A stretch of DNA of 64,000 nt from Paenibacillus sp. FSL R5-0623 (GTDB lineage: Bacteria > Bacillota > Bacilli > Paenibacillales > Paenibacillaceae), in NCBI RefSeq assembly GCF_037974265.1, contig NZ_CP150233.1, positions 2,976,001-3,040,000 on the forward strand, read 5' to 3'. Under the pieces are notes generated by a model. It made no database searches. It had not been told where the DNA came from and saw nothing but the letters and a program-made list of their open reading frames with translations. The translations under genes and the position numbers were made by a program. Position 1 is the first letter of the stretch. Each line of letters starts with the position of its first letter. Positions 56,903 to 64,000 of this stretch are shown one piece after another.

Positions 56903-58360
56903 ATGGATAGAGCAATACCCGATCCGACATGGAAAAGGTTAGGTTTTGCTGAACAACCTGATTTTCATACTTCTGGTCTGGGTGTGGGGATTGTAATTAT
57001 CGATTCAATTAAACAACATCATCTCATAAATCACTTAAATACACGAATCAAATGTGTTGCCGTACATGAAAATATGACTGTCACTGTGCGAGACATTTCA
57101 TCAATGAAGAGGGAGGAGGATGATCGGAAAGGTGAACATGGCCTTATGAGTATACTGGCTTTAGCCCATGAACCTATTCTGTTAGAGGAACAAATTCATG
57201 TCGGGATTGCACCAGCAGCAACATTTATCGTTTTAGATCATGGCGCATTTACAACTGGAGAAGGAGAACGTCTGAAAAAAGGAATGGAATGGATTCTTGA
57301 ACATGGGGTCGAATGGAATATAAAAATTATTTTAAGCACTGGTTGGCAGGCATTAGATAATGAAGTTCATCTTAAAAATACGAGTGAAAACTCAACGGTT
57401 AAAGCATTGGCGGCAGCTGTGCAACAGGGCATTTTGGTTATTTGTTCGAATGGAAATACACGTTTAAATAACATCATGCCTCCAATACAGTATTTAGCAG
57501 TAGGGGGCTACGTGGATCATGGAAAGGCCGATCGTTCATTACACGTCCCTTTCCCTGATGAACCTTATGGCAGAAATGGAGATGGTCACTTTAGGCCAGA
57601 TATATTAGCGCCCAGACTACACCTTACAATCCCCTCTTATGAAACTGAAGATTCTGGTAAGCGCGTATATTTTTATGGGGGGACCTCTGGAGCGGCTGCG
57701 CTTGTGGCTGGTGTTGCGGCCCATTTGTTTTCCCAATTTCCGAGTTTAAGTTCCGAGATGCTGAGACACTTATTAGTCGAGCATGGAGAACCACTTGAGG
57801 GTGATGATAACCTGGCTCCTCGAATTAACGTTGAGAATACAATTCGTTGTATGAACAGGGCAGATAAGCCAAGGTACATATCAAAAACTTTACCCATGAT
57901 AAGTATAAAAAAACAAAATCCATACAGCGCAATTCATTCAATGGATGATATCGAAAGAGCGCTCTCTTTAACCGTTTTAGTTGAGAGGGGCGAATTATCA
58001 CGTGAAGAGTTATGGAACTTCACGAAGGATTCATCCGCTATTGTTCGTAAAATTGCAGTATCGACCCTCGGCGAACCGATGAACGAACAAGAGCGAAAGT
58101 TGTATTGGGTGTCCTTAATGCTTGAAACAGAAGGAGGAGTGCGTGGATGGTATATGCATGGATTATTGCAAAATGCTCCAAAGGAGGAAATACACAATTG
58201 GATAAAATGGTCAACAGATATTAACTGGTCAGTTCGATGGTGTGTTAGCGAATATTTGGCTCAATATCCAGAGTATTTTCCCCAACTTGAAAAAACCCAA
58301 GACCCTGACGCTATACATATCAAGGCATTGCCTTTAAGGGAATGGTACACGGCTCTATAA
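56903..58360 (+). CDS. Intracellular subtilase-like (S8) protein with possible helical-repeat C-terminus
   Basis: 485 residues without signal peptide. Possible catalytic triad: Asp34 in IVIIDS (usual DTG), His79 in GEHGLMS (usual HGT), Ser262 in GGTSGAA (usual GTSMA); an oxyanion Asn is likely within CSNGNT (182-187). The C-terminal part (about 330-485) has Ile/Leu/Trp-rich helical repeats resembling HEAT (KDSSAIVRKIAVSTLGEP and the later DINWSVRWCVSEYLAQYP). No propeptide is obvious. Neighbours are two GNAT genes. The motif deviations mean activity needs testing, and the repeats suggest a recognition role. Confidence 0.75.
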   Translation: MDRAIPDPTWKRLGFAEQPDFHTSGLGVGIVIIDSIKQHHLINHLNTRIKCVAVHENMTVTVRDISSMKREEDDRKGEHGLMSILALAHEPILLEEQIHVGIAPAATFIVLDHGAFTTGEGERLKKGMEWILEHGVEWNIKIILSTGWQALDNEVHLKNTSENSTVKALAAAVQQGILVICSNGNTRLNNIMPPIQYLAVGGYVDHGKADRSLHVPFPDEPYGRNGDGHFRPDILAPRLHLTIPSYETEDSGKRVYFYGGTSGAAALVAGVAAHLFSQFPSLSSEMLRHLLVEHGEPLEGDDNLAPRINVENTIRCMNRADKPRYISKTLPMISIKKQNPYSAIHSMDDIERALSLTVLVERGELSREELWNFTKDSSAIVRKIAVSTLGEPMNEQERKLYWVSLMLETEGGVRGWYMHGLLQNAPKEEIHNWIKWSTDINWSVRWCVSEYLAQYPEYFPQLEKTQDPDAIHIKALPLREWYTAL

Positions 58361-58395
58361 TGATGTAATGTAAATTAAAATGTGGAGGCAACCTT

Positions 58396-58977
58396 ATGAA
58401 CCAACCCATACAAACTGATGAATTAATCATCGATTGCAAGGATATTTATTTGCGTGAGTATCGAATTGAAGATTTGGAGAAACTGCAAGAAATTACATGG
58501 CAACCTGAAGTGTATGAATTCCTTCCGGGATGGAACGCTACGATTGAAGACAGGACCCTGTGGCTCACCGAGTATGAAATCCCTGAGAATCAGCATTTTA
58601 AACAAGCTGTGATGGCGGGAGGGGATATCGGAGAGTTATATTTACGTATGGCTATTGTACTCAAAGAAACTGACGAGTTTATCGGATGGTGCTGCTCAGG
58701 AATTAAGGATGAGTTATCAGCACCTAATCGGGAGATTATGTACGGTATTTCGAAACACTTCAGGAATCGTGGCTATACAACGCAGGCGCTCAAAGGAATG
58801 ACAGATTATTTATTTGAACATACAAATGTGGAAGTGTTAAATGCCATCGCTTTGACTACCAATCAAGCATCCAATAAGGTGATACAGAAATGTGATTTTG
58901 AACGGGGCAGTTCGATTGTGATCGAAAATGAAAAGTATAACCATTACCACCTGCGTAAGCAACAAGGCCAATTTTAA
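58396..58977 (+). CDS. GNAT-family N-acetyltransferase 2
   Basis: 193 residues, RimJ/RimL-like GNAT: YLREYRIEDLEKLQEITWQ at the N-terminus, MYGISKHFRNRGYTTQALK (acetyl-CoA loop, about 115-133), and TTNQASNKVIQKCDFE near the C-terminus. It follows the subtilase gene by 35 bases with GTGGAGG upstream, so the two may be cotranscribed. Substrate unknown. Confidence 0.85.
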   Translation: MNQPIQTDELIIDCKDIYLREYRIEDLEKLQEITWQPEVYEFLPGWNATIEDRTLWLTEYEIPENQHFKQAVMAGGDIGELYLRMAIVLKETDEFIGWCCSGIKDELSAPNREIMYGISKHFRNRGYTTQALKGMTDYLFEHTNVEVLNAIALTTNQASNKVIQKCDFERGSSIVIENEKYNHYHLRKQQGQF

Positions 58978-59092
58978 TAGAACGTAGTCCCATAGCGAAG
59001 CGCTGTAAAATGAAAGTTTCGGATCAGGTTAGGCAATTATTGCTCTGGCTACCTGATCTTTTTTGTGTTTATTTTATTGGACAAGGCTTATG

Positions 59093-59452
59093 TTAATAAT
59101 TTTCTCCACGATAATAGCGCTCCAGTTTGTTGTCCAAATGAACAAGCTGCGCTTTTTTCTCCTCGATATCATTCAGCAACTTTTGCTTTTGATCCTCAAT
59201 CAGCTTGGTTCTTTCCTTCAGCGTGGAAGTTCCTTCATTGACCTGATCATAATACTTTTTGATGTCTTCCACACTCATTCCGGTTTCACGAAGGCATTTG
59301 ATAAAAACCAGCCAGTTCAGATCATCCTCCCAATATAGACGGTTATTCTGCTCATTTCGTGCAGCAGGTTTCAGCAGTCCCTTTCTTTCATAAAAGCGAA
59401 TCGCTCCAATGGAAATTTCAACTTTTTTGGCTACTTCTCCAATCGTTAACAT
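59093..59452 (-). CDS. MerR-family transcriptional regulator
   Basis: 119 residues: MerR helix-turn-helix (LTIGEVAKKVEISIGAIRFYERKGLL), then a coiled-coil dimer helix (about 75-115). There is no cysteine set for metal binding. It resembles the YyaN/AdhR branch that often controls an adjacent oxidoreductase, and it diverges from an SDR gene across a short palindrome, so it probably regulates that gene and itself. Confidence 0.9.
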   Translation of the reverse strand: MLTIGEVAKKVEISIGAIRFYERKGLLKPAARNEQNNRLYWEDDLNWLVFIKCLRETGMSVEDIKKYYDQVNEGTSTLKERTKLIEDQKQKLLNDIEEKKAQLVHLDNKLERYYRGENY

Positions 59453-59480
59453 GTTAATCCCTCATTTTATAAAAAATAAT

Positions 59481-59511
59481 TTGACCTACACTAAGTGTAG
59501 CATAGTAACTT
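59481..59511 (+). promoter_or_regulatory. MerR-type operator/promoter for the SDR gene
   Basis: TTGACC (59481-59486) and TAACTT (59506-59511) are 19 bases apart, the long spacer typical of MerR-activated promoters. CTACACTAAGTGTAG (59486-59500) is a perfect palindrome within the spacer. Confidence 0.72.
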
Positions 59512-59555
59512 ATACATTGTTAAATATAAATCAAATTATGGAAAGAAGGATTCGC

Positions 59556-60266
59556 TTGAAAAAGACTGTTTTTGTAACCGGAGCAAATAAAGGAATTGGA
59601 TATGAAATCGTAAAGCAGTTGGGTGAAGCAGGTTGGAAAGTTATCCTCGGCGCACGTAGTGTTGAACGGGGTGAAAGAGCTGTTTCCGAGTTAACTTCTA
59701 AGGGGATAGATGTTGAATTTGTACAGATCGACATGTCCGACTTGAAGAGCATTGAGCAGGCAGCCGATACAATTCAGAAGACTTATCCCACAATAAACCT
59801 TCTGATCAATAACGCGGGTATGCCGGGTGCTTTCTCTCATTCCTTCACGGATACAAAAGAGGAAGATCTGCGGAACGCCTTTGAAGTGAACTTTTTCGGC
59901 ACCTTCCGTTTGAATCAGCGATTGTTCCCGTTAATCAAAAATAATGAAGGCACAATCATTAATGTATCAACCGACATGGCTTCTCTGGACCATATGCAAA
60001 ATGCGGAGTTTACTTTAAATGCCTTCGACTATAACTCATCCAAAACGGCGAACAGTGCCATGACACTTTCGATGGCTTATGAAGTGAAAAACAGCAGGGC
60101 TCAAGTCTTTGCAGTAACGCCCGGATTCACATCAACAGATCTTAACGGTAATGCCGAAGGCGGTAAATCAAAAGAAGCCGGCGCTGCGATTATCGTGTGC
60201 TATGCGACGGATGGTAAACGCCATAACGGGGAGTTCCTAGATGAAAATGGCGTGTACCCTTGGTAA
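59556..60266 (+). CDS. Short-chain dehydrogenase/reductase
   Basis: 236 residues. Rossmann start KKTVFVTGANKGIGYEI, NNAG motif, catalytic Ser in INVSTDMASLD region and Tyr-x3-Lys as YNSSK. The ending DGKRHNGEFLDENGVYPW is common in carbonyl-reductase-like SDRs. I chose the TTG at 59556 (AGAAGGA 6 bases upstream); an ATG at 59538 is also in frame. Divergent MerR gene likely regulates it. Substrate unknown, perhaps a reactive carbonyl. Confidence 0.85.
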   Translation: MKKTVFVTGANKGIGYEIVKQLGEAGWKVILGARSVERGERAVSELTSKGIDVEFVQIDMSDLKSIEQAADTIQKTYPTINLLINNAGMPGAFSHSFTDTKEEDLRNAFEVNFFGTFRLNQRLFPLIKNNEGTIINVSTDMASLDHMQNAEFTLNAFDYNSSKTANSAMTLSMAYEVKNSRAQVFAVTPGFTSTDLNGNAEGGKSKEAGAAIIVCYATDGKRHNGEFLDENGVYPW

Positions 60267-60291
60267 TCCTCCGTTCATACTGGATGATCTT

Positions 60292-60417
60292 GTCCCCCGG
60301 ATGATAGCGGAAAGTTAGATGAAGTATTGGCTTGGTACCGTTACTTAGATATCAAGGAATATGAGAATACAACGTCGAATAAAAAAATGATAGTTTATCT
60401 TGTTTGTATGCTGTAAA
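60292..60417 (+). pseudogene. Possible short gene relic
   Basis: A frame without ATG reads PPDDSGKLDEVLAWYRYLD and on to KKMIVYLVCML before a TAA at 60417. The phrase looks protein-like but there is no start or ribosome site, and I cannot name a family. It may be the broken end of a lost gene or chance. Confidence 0.2.
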
Positions 60418-60524
60418 TGAAACAAAAACCAAACGTAGACGAACATCTTTCTTGTACTAAGTTAACAGAGCAAGTACTATAAATCGTATTTCTAACAAGC
60501 GTATCAAACGGAGGTATATATTTA

Positions 60525-60995
60525 ATGGAGGTTTTACTATATAAAGTAGATTTAAAAGATGCAGTGACTATTCATGAAATGAAAGTCAAAGCATTTATGC
60601 CCTTGTTGGAAAAATATCAAGATTTTGCAACAAGCCTCGCCAATGAAACCGTAGAAAGAATTATTACTCAAATCAATCAATCTTTTTCAGATTATTTTAT
60701 AATTCATCATTTTGAGGTTGCTGTTGGTGGAATTAGAGTCGTGAAAAAAGATAATCAAATCTATAGTATTAGCCCAATTTTTATACTGCCAGAACATCAA
60801 GGAAAAGGAATTGCACAAAAAGTCTTTACAATGGTTGAGCAGATATATGATGATGCAAAGTCATGGAAATTGGGTACCATCTTACAAGAGAAAGGGAACT
60901 GTTATTTGTATGAAAAGATAGGCTACAAAAAAACGGGTGCAACAAAAGCAATTAACGACAAAATGACAATGGCATTTTATGAAAAGCATTTATAA
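60525..60995 (+). CDS. GNAT-family N-acetyltransferase 3
   Basis: 156 residues with the GNAT core: GGIRVVKKDNQIYSISPIFI, then acetyl-CoA loop LPEHQGKGIAQKVF (about 88-101) and YEKIGYKKTGATKAIN near the end. The gene is AT-rich compared with its neighbours and stands alone behind GGAGG. Substrate unknown. Base use suggests possible recent transfer. Confidence 0.85.
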   Translation: MEVLLYKVDLKDAVTIHEMKVKAFMPLLEKYQDFATSLANETVERIITQINQSFSDYFIIHHFEVAVGGIRVVKKDNQIYSISPIFILPEHQGKGIAQKVFTMVEQIYDDAKSWKLGTILQEKGNCYLYEKIGYKKTGATKAINDKMTMAFYEKHL

Positions 60996-61076
60996 GTTTC
61001 AAAATCTTTGAATATGATGCCTCAGATTCGTCAGCTAGCTGAAACCCATTGGGCTTCCACTATACTAATCGGATAC

Positions 61077-61126
61077 AAAAAAAGAATCCCCCATTCATTT
61101 CTAAACCGAAATGAATGGGGGATTCG
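61077..61126 (-). terminator. Terminator of the two-component operon
   Basis: GAATCCCCCATTCATTTC pairs perfectly with GAAATGAATGGGGGATTC. On the minus strand a T-run follows, about 140 bases past the kinase stop. The plus-strand side has no T-run. Confidence 0.92.
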
Positions 61127-61266
61127 TCATGCAATGAAAAGCCAAAATTAAAATGGAAGAGAAGCAGCGTTTGGAGAGCTTGACTAGTGCATGAGTAATG
61201 ATCAAGTAGATCTTACGTAGCGCTGCTTATAGCCACCTTTTAGCTTGCGTAGAGCCGAAGCTCAGC

Positions 61267-62784
61267 CTAGACATCAGCCTTATGCAGCGGCAGCAAAATC
61301 ATAAATTCAGTCCCCAATCCTACCTGACTTCGTACCGTAATTTTTCCGCCATGCGTCTCCACAATCGAGCGGGTAATGGCTAGGCCGAGACCTGCGCCAC
61401 CTTGTTTGCGCGAACGAGAACTGCTTGTGCGGTAAAATCGCTCAAAGATATGGGGCAGATGTTCAGGTTCAATGCCTGTGCCGTTATCCTTCACGGACAA
61501 TTCAGCCTTATGATGCGTGGCATATAACGTTATGGAGATGGCTCCATGCTCAGGATCGGTGTGCTGCACCGCATTATGGAACAGATTCAGCACAACCTGC
61601 TTCAGCTTGTACGGGTCAGCCAGTACATATACCTCAGCCGTCAGATCAAGATGAATGGACCTCCGCTGAGCCATCATGGCAAGTTGTGGTTGCATTTCGA
61701 GCAGCAGACTGTCTAGCTGAAAGACCTCCCGCTCCTGCTTAGGAGCCTGATCGAGCTTGGTTAATAACAGCAAATCTTCAACCAGCTTGTTAATTCGGAC
61801 GGATTCGCCGTGCATGCTGTCCAGTGCTTTATATAATTGATCTTGATTGGTCGCTGCACCCCGCTGCAGAACTTCAATGAAGCCGTGAATGGAGGTGAGC
61901 GGGGTACGAAGTTCATGAGAAGCATCAGACAAGAAACGCTGCATCTGTTCTTTTGATTCCCGCTCCGCTTCAAACGAGTTCTCCAGCCTTTCAAGCATGC
62001 CATTGAATGAAACTGCGAGCTGATCTACTTCTTCTTGTCCCTGAACGACGGGAAGGCGTTCTGCGAGACTTCCTGCATCAATCTGCTGCACTTTATTCAC
62101 CATGTTGGATAGAGGAACCAGCGTCCGGCGTAATACCTTAGTGTATAGAATAAGACCGGCTACCATGGCTAACAGCGATAACATGAGGAAGATTAGAAGC
62201 TGTTTAATAATCAAGTCTCTCAATGGCTTTGTAGCCGTACCCATCTGGACCATCGGTAAACCGCGATTCCGTGGACCGGGTGAAGCGAATACAATCAATT
62301 GCTCATTCCCTTGGCTATCCGTGACGATCCGGTAGGGAATGTGTTTTTGTTCTTTCAACTCATCTGTAATGTCCTGATATTCAGCGGTTGATAGTTGAGG
62401 GGCTTTCAAACCGTCTTCTCCAAAAACATCCTCGAACGTACCTTGGTTATCAAACAGGGCCAGTGAACGGTCAGGAATAAACAGTACCCGATTACCAGAC
62501 CCGTTTCCTGCCTGTCCACCAAAAGGATTGTTGGAAGAGCCGTTACGTGACTGGATTCCGAGCCAAACCGGGGGCATGGACATGAGCTGTTCTTCCATGG
62601 TTTTTGCCTGATTCCGGTAGAGAAAGCTTTCCATGATCCAGAATTGCAGGATACCGATTAACAATAGTAACCCAGCAAGCACGAACAGTGAACGTGAGAG
62701 CAATTGAGAACGTAATGAACGAGGCCATATCCATTGGTGCAGACGTCTTAAACGAAGTTTATTTTTCTTAGGTAGCGAGTTCAT
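61267..62784 (-). CDS. Sensor histidine kinase (HisKA type)
   Basis: 505 residues. Two membrane segments (about 33-52 and 194-214) enclose an extracellular sensor domain of about 140 residues rich in Gly/Asn. A HAMP domain follows (about 215-270), then HisKA with phospho-His290 (SDASHELRTPLTS), and a HATPase domain with N-box VLNLFHNAVQH, DNGTGIEPEHLPHIFERF and GGAGLGLAI. Its start overlaps the regulator stop (TGATG). It partners the OmpR-type regulator. The neighbour on the other side is a divergent GT39-type glycosyltransferase gene, suggesting a cell-envelope signal. Confidence 0.92.
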   Translation of the reverse strand: MNSLPKKNKLRLRRLHQWIWPRSLRSQLLSRSLFVLAGLLLLIGILQFWIMESFLYRNQAKTMEEQLMSMPPVWLGIQSRNGSSNNPFGGQAGNGSGNRVLFIPDRSLALFDNQGTFEDVFGEDGLKAPQLSTAEYQDITDELKEQKHIPYRIVTDSQGNEQLIVFASPGPRNRGLPMVQMGTATKPLRDLIIKQLLIFLMLSLLAMVAGLILYTKVLRRTLVPLSNMVNKVQQIDAGSLAERLPVVQGQEEVDQLAVSFNGMLERLENSFEAERESKEQMQRFLSDASHELRTPLTSIHGFIEVLQRGAATNQDQLYKALDSMHGESVRINKLVEDLLLLTKLDQAPKQEREVFQLDSLLLEMQPQLAMMAQRRSIHLDLTAEVYVLADPYKLKQVVLNLFHNAVQHTDPEHGAISITLYATHHKAELSVKDNGTGIEPEHLPHIFERFYRTSSSRSRKQGGAGLGLAITRSIVETHGGKITVRSQVGLGTEFMILLPLHKADV

Positions 62785-63467
62785 CAGAGATCCACCCTGT
62801 ATCCGACACCTCGAAGTGTGCGAATGAGTCTATGCTGTTTATCCCCGAGTTTGTCGCGCAAGGAGCGAACGTATACCTCCACAATATTTTCTTCCCCGCC
62901 AAAATCATACCCCCACACCCGGCTTAGAATGGTCGCTTTACTCAGCACAATCCCATGATTAAGCACTATAAATTTTAGCAGTTCATATTCAGTTGGAGAC
63001 AGTTCCAGAACCTGATCCTGATAAGTAATCTCTTTGCGCTGATCATCAATTCGGAAGGAACCATGTGTAACGGCTCCTATTAATAAAGGAAATTGATTAC
63101 GTAATCTGGCCTGAATCCGGGCGAGCAGCTCGTCGAAGGCAAAAGGCTTGATCATGTAATCGTCAGCACCTAGCCAAAGGCCCTTAACCCGATTCTCGAC
63201 TTCGTCCTTCGCTGTCAGCATAATTACGCCAACCTCGGCACCGGTCTTACGCAGACGCTCGACCACTTCGAATCCATCCATCTCTGGCATCATGACATCC
63301 AGAATAGCCATATGCGGCTTGAATTCAAGCGCCAACTCAAGCGCAGCCGCTCCATCCGGTGCGGTGCGCACATCGAAGCCCTCATTGCTTAATCCAAGCT
63401 CCAGAAATTGCAAAATATGTGGTTCATCATCAGCCAATAGTATTTTAATTCCGCTGCTAAGCTTCAT
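62784..63467 (-). CDS. OmpR-family response regulator
   Basis: 227 residues: receiver domain (about 8-122; acidic DDE pocket, phospho-Asp57 in ILDVMMPEMDG, Thr/Lys in MLTAKD and MIKPFAF) and a winged-helix DNA-binding domain (about 130-227; LSPTEYELLKFI, VWGYDFGGEENIVEVYVRSLRDKLG). It is the first gene of a minus-strand operon with the kinase, overlapping by one base. It likely controls the divergent GT39-type gene or itself; no repeat sequence is clear in the 200-base gap. Confidence 0.93.
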   Translation of the reverse strand: MKLSSGIKILLADDEPHILQFLELGLSNEGFDVRTAPDGAAALELALEFKPHMAILDVMMPEMDGFEVVERLRKTGAEVGVIMLTAKDEVENRVKGLWLGADDYMIKPFAFDELLARIQARLRNQFPLLIGAVTHGSFRIDDQRKEITYQDQVLELSPTEYELLKFIVLNHGIVLSKATILSRVWGYDFGGEENIVEVYVRSLRDKLGDKQHRLIRTLRGVGYRVDL

Positions 63468-63671
63468 AATGTGCCTTCTCTCCTTGCCTGATCCATCTAG
63501 ATTTCTCCCTCAATTGCGAGGGACTGTATGTTGTATTATCGCTTGCCAAACTGAAATTTAGCTGAAAGGATGGTGAATTATCCTCAGACAACATTCAGCG
63601 GGTACTCATCCCAGTTTTATTTTGGCATGTCACAATACTAGACATGAAGAACTTTGAAGGAGTGATTAACT

Positions 63672-64000
63672 TTGAATAACACCAAAAGAAGGATGGATCT
63701 TGTCCTTCTGCCGATTGTATTACTGGCGGCATTTCTGAATGGGTACGGTATCTGGAACGATCCATATGCCAATTCCTATTATACGACTGCTGTTGGGAGT
63801 ATGCTCAGCAACTCCCATAACTTTTTCTATGCTTCACTAGACTCGGCAGGCTCGGTAACTGTTGATAAACCACCGGTTGTCTTCTGGATTCAGACGGCCT
63901 TTGCCTATGTATTCGGATTGCATGGATGGAGCGTTATTTTGCCGCAGGTATTAGCGGGAGTCGGTTCGGTGCTCCTGATTTATTTCATGGTGAAACCTAC
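63672..64000 (+). CDS. GT39/ArnT-type membrane glycosyltransferase, 5' part
   Basis: Begins at TTG with AAGGAG upstream and is cut by the window end (about 109 residues). After a short basic start, a first membrane helix (about 10-25) is followed by YGIWNDPYANSYYTTAVGSML (split) and DSAGSVTVDKPPVVFW, a motif typical of the dolichyl-phosphate-mannose-like / YkcB-type GT39 family. Such enzymes move sugars from polyprenyl-phosphate to the envelope. Divergent from the two-component operon. Confidence 0.85.
   Translation, partial: MNNTKRRMDLVLLPIVLLAAFLNGYGIWNDPYANSYYTTAVGSMLSNSHNFFYASLDSAGSVTVDKPPVVFWIQTAFAYVFGLHGWSVILPQVLAGVGSVLLIYFMVKP

Noticed and set aside
61160-61240. AAGCAGCG...CGCTGCTT pairing between the kinase gene and its terminator
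   Set aside because: The arms are short and far apart, with no T-run; it is probably incidental next to the strong terminator at 61077-61126.

Overview
The window looks like part of a Paenibacillus chromosome, or a close relative in the Paenibacillaceae. Gram-positive signals are everywhere: strong AGGAGG-type ribosome sites, several TTG/GTG starts, CcpA-type cre boxes, LicT-type antiterminator targets, an SLH-anchored surface protein, and many plant-polysaccharide and sugar-uptake genes. I saw no rRNA, tRNA, CRISPR array, integrase or transposase gene. Species cannot be named from the sequence alone.

Layout. 0-6 kb: the 3' part of sulfite reductase cysI, a YebC/PmpR-family gene, a minus-strand operon with two small DUF606 transporters around a Crp/Fnr regulator, a Nif3-like protein and a heme oxygenase. 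6.2-11.4 kb: a tightly coupled three-gene unit (TerB-N/TerB-C protein, BrxD-like P-loop ATPase, Lhr-like DEVH helicase) that looks like a stand-alone DNA-processing or defence island. 11.5-14.7 kb: a DMT exporter behind a purine-riboswitch-like leader, a membrane-anchored cupredoxin and an SDR-family epimerase. 14.9-22.4 kb: one 2500-residue secreted protein with five OmpL47-like and about seventeen FnIII-like repeats and three SLH domains.

22.5-51 kb is mostly carbohydrate metabolism: a TreR-like repressor, a DUF5107/TPR protein with a GH35 beta-galactosidase, a GH5 mannanase with a cre box in its promoter, rhamnose genes (rhaE, rhaA), an RNase J, a sucrose block (LacI-type regulator, two operators, scrB, scrA), a manganese catalase, a GH5 endoglucanase with C-terminal binding modules, a lactonase-type amidohydrolase, and a beta-glucoside regulon (GH1, licT, bglP). 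All three beta-glucoside transcripts start with a RAT/terminator switch, so the LicT protein encoded here should control its own gene, the PTS transporter and the phospho-beta-glucosidase.

50.2-64 kb: an antibiotic-resistance-type ABC-F gene with an elaborate two-leader-peptide attenuator; a biotin ECF transporter (bioY diverging from an ATPase gene and an ATPase-EcfT fusion) with a BirA operator between; a looser stretch with three GNAT acetyltransferases, an intracellular subtilase with a possible helical-repeat tail, and a MerR/SDR pair; then a two-component system diverging from a GT39-type glycosyltransferase cut by the window end.

A dispersed, MITE-like palindromic repeat family occurs at least five times (about 12.8, 37.2, 45.1, 46.9 and 52.1 kb), often inside leaders or 3' ends of sugar and resistance genes. 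The findings I rate highest are the TerB/ATPase/helicase unit, the purine-type ON switch ahead of the DMT exporter, and the ABC-F leader.
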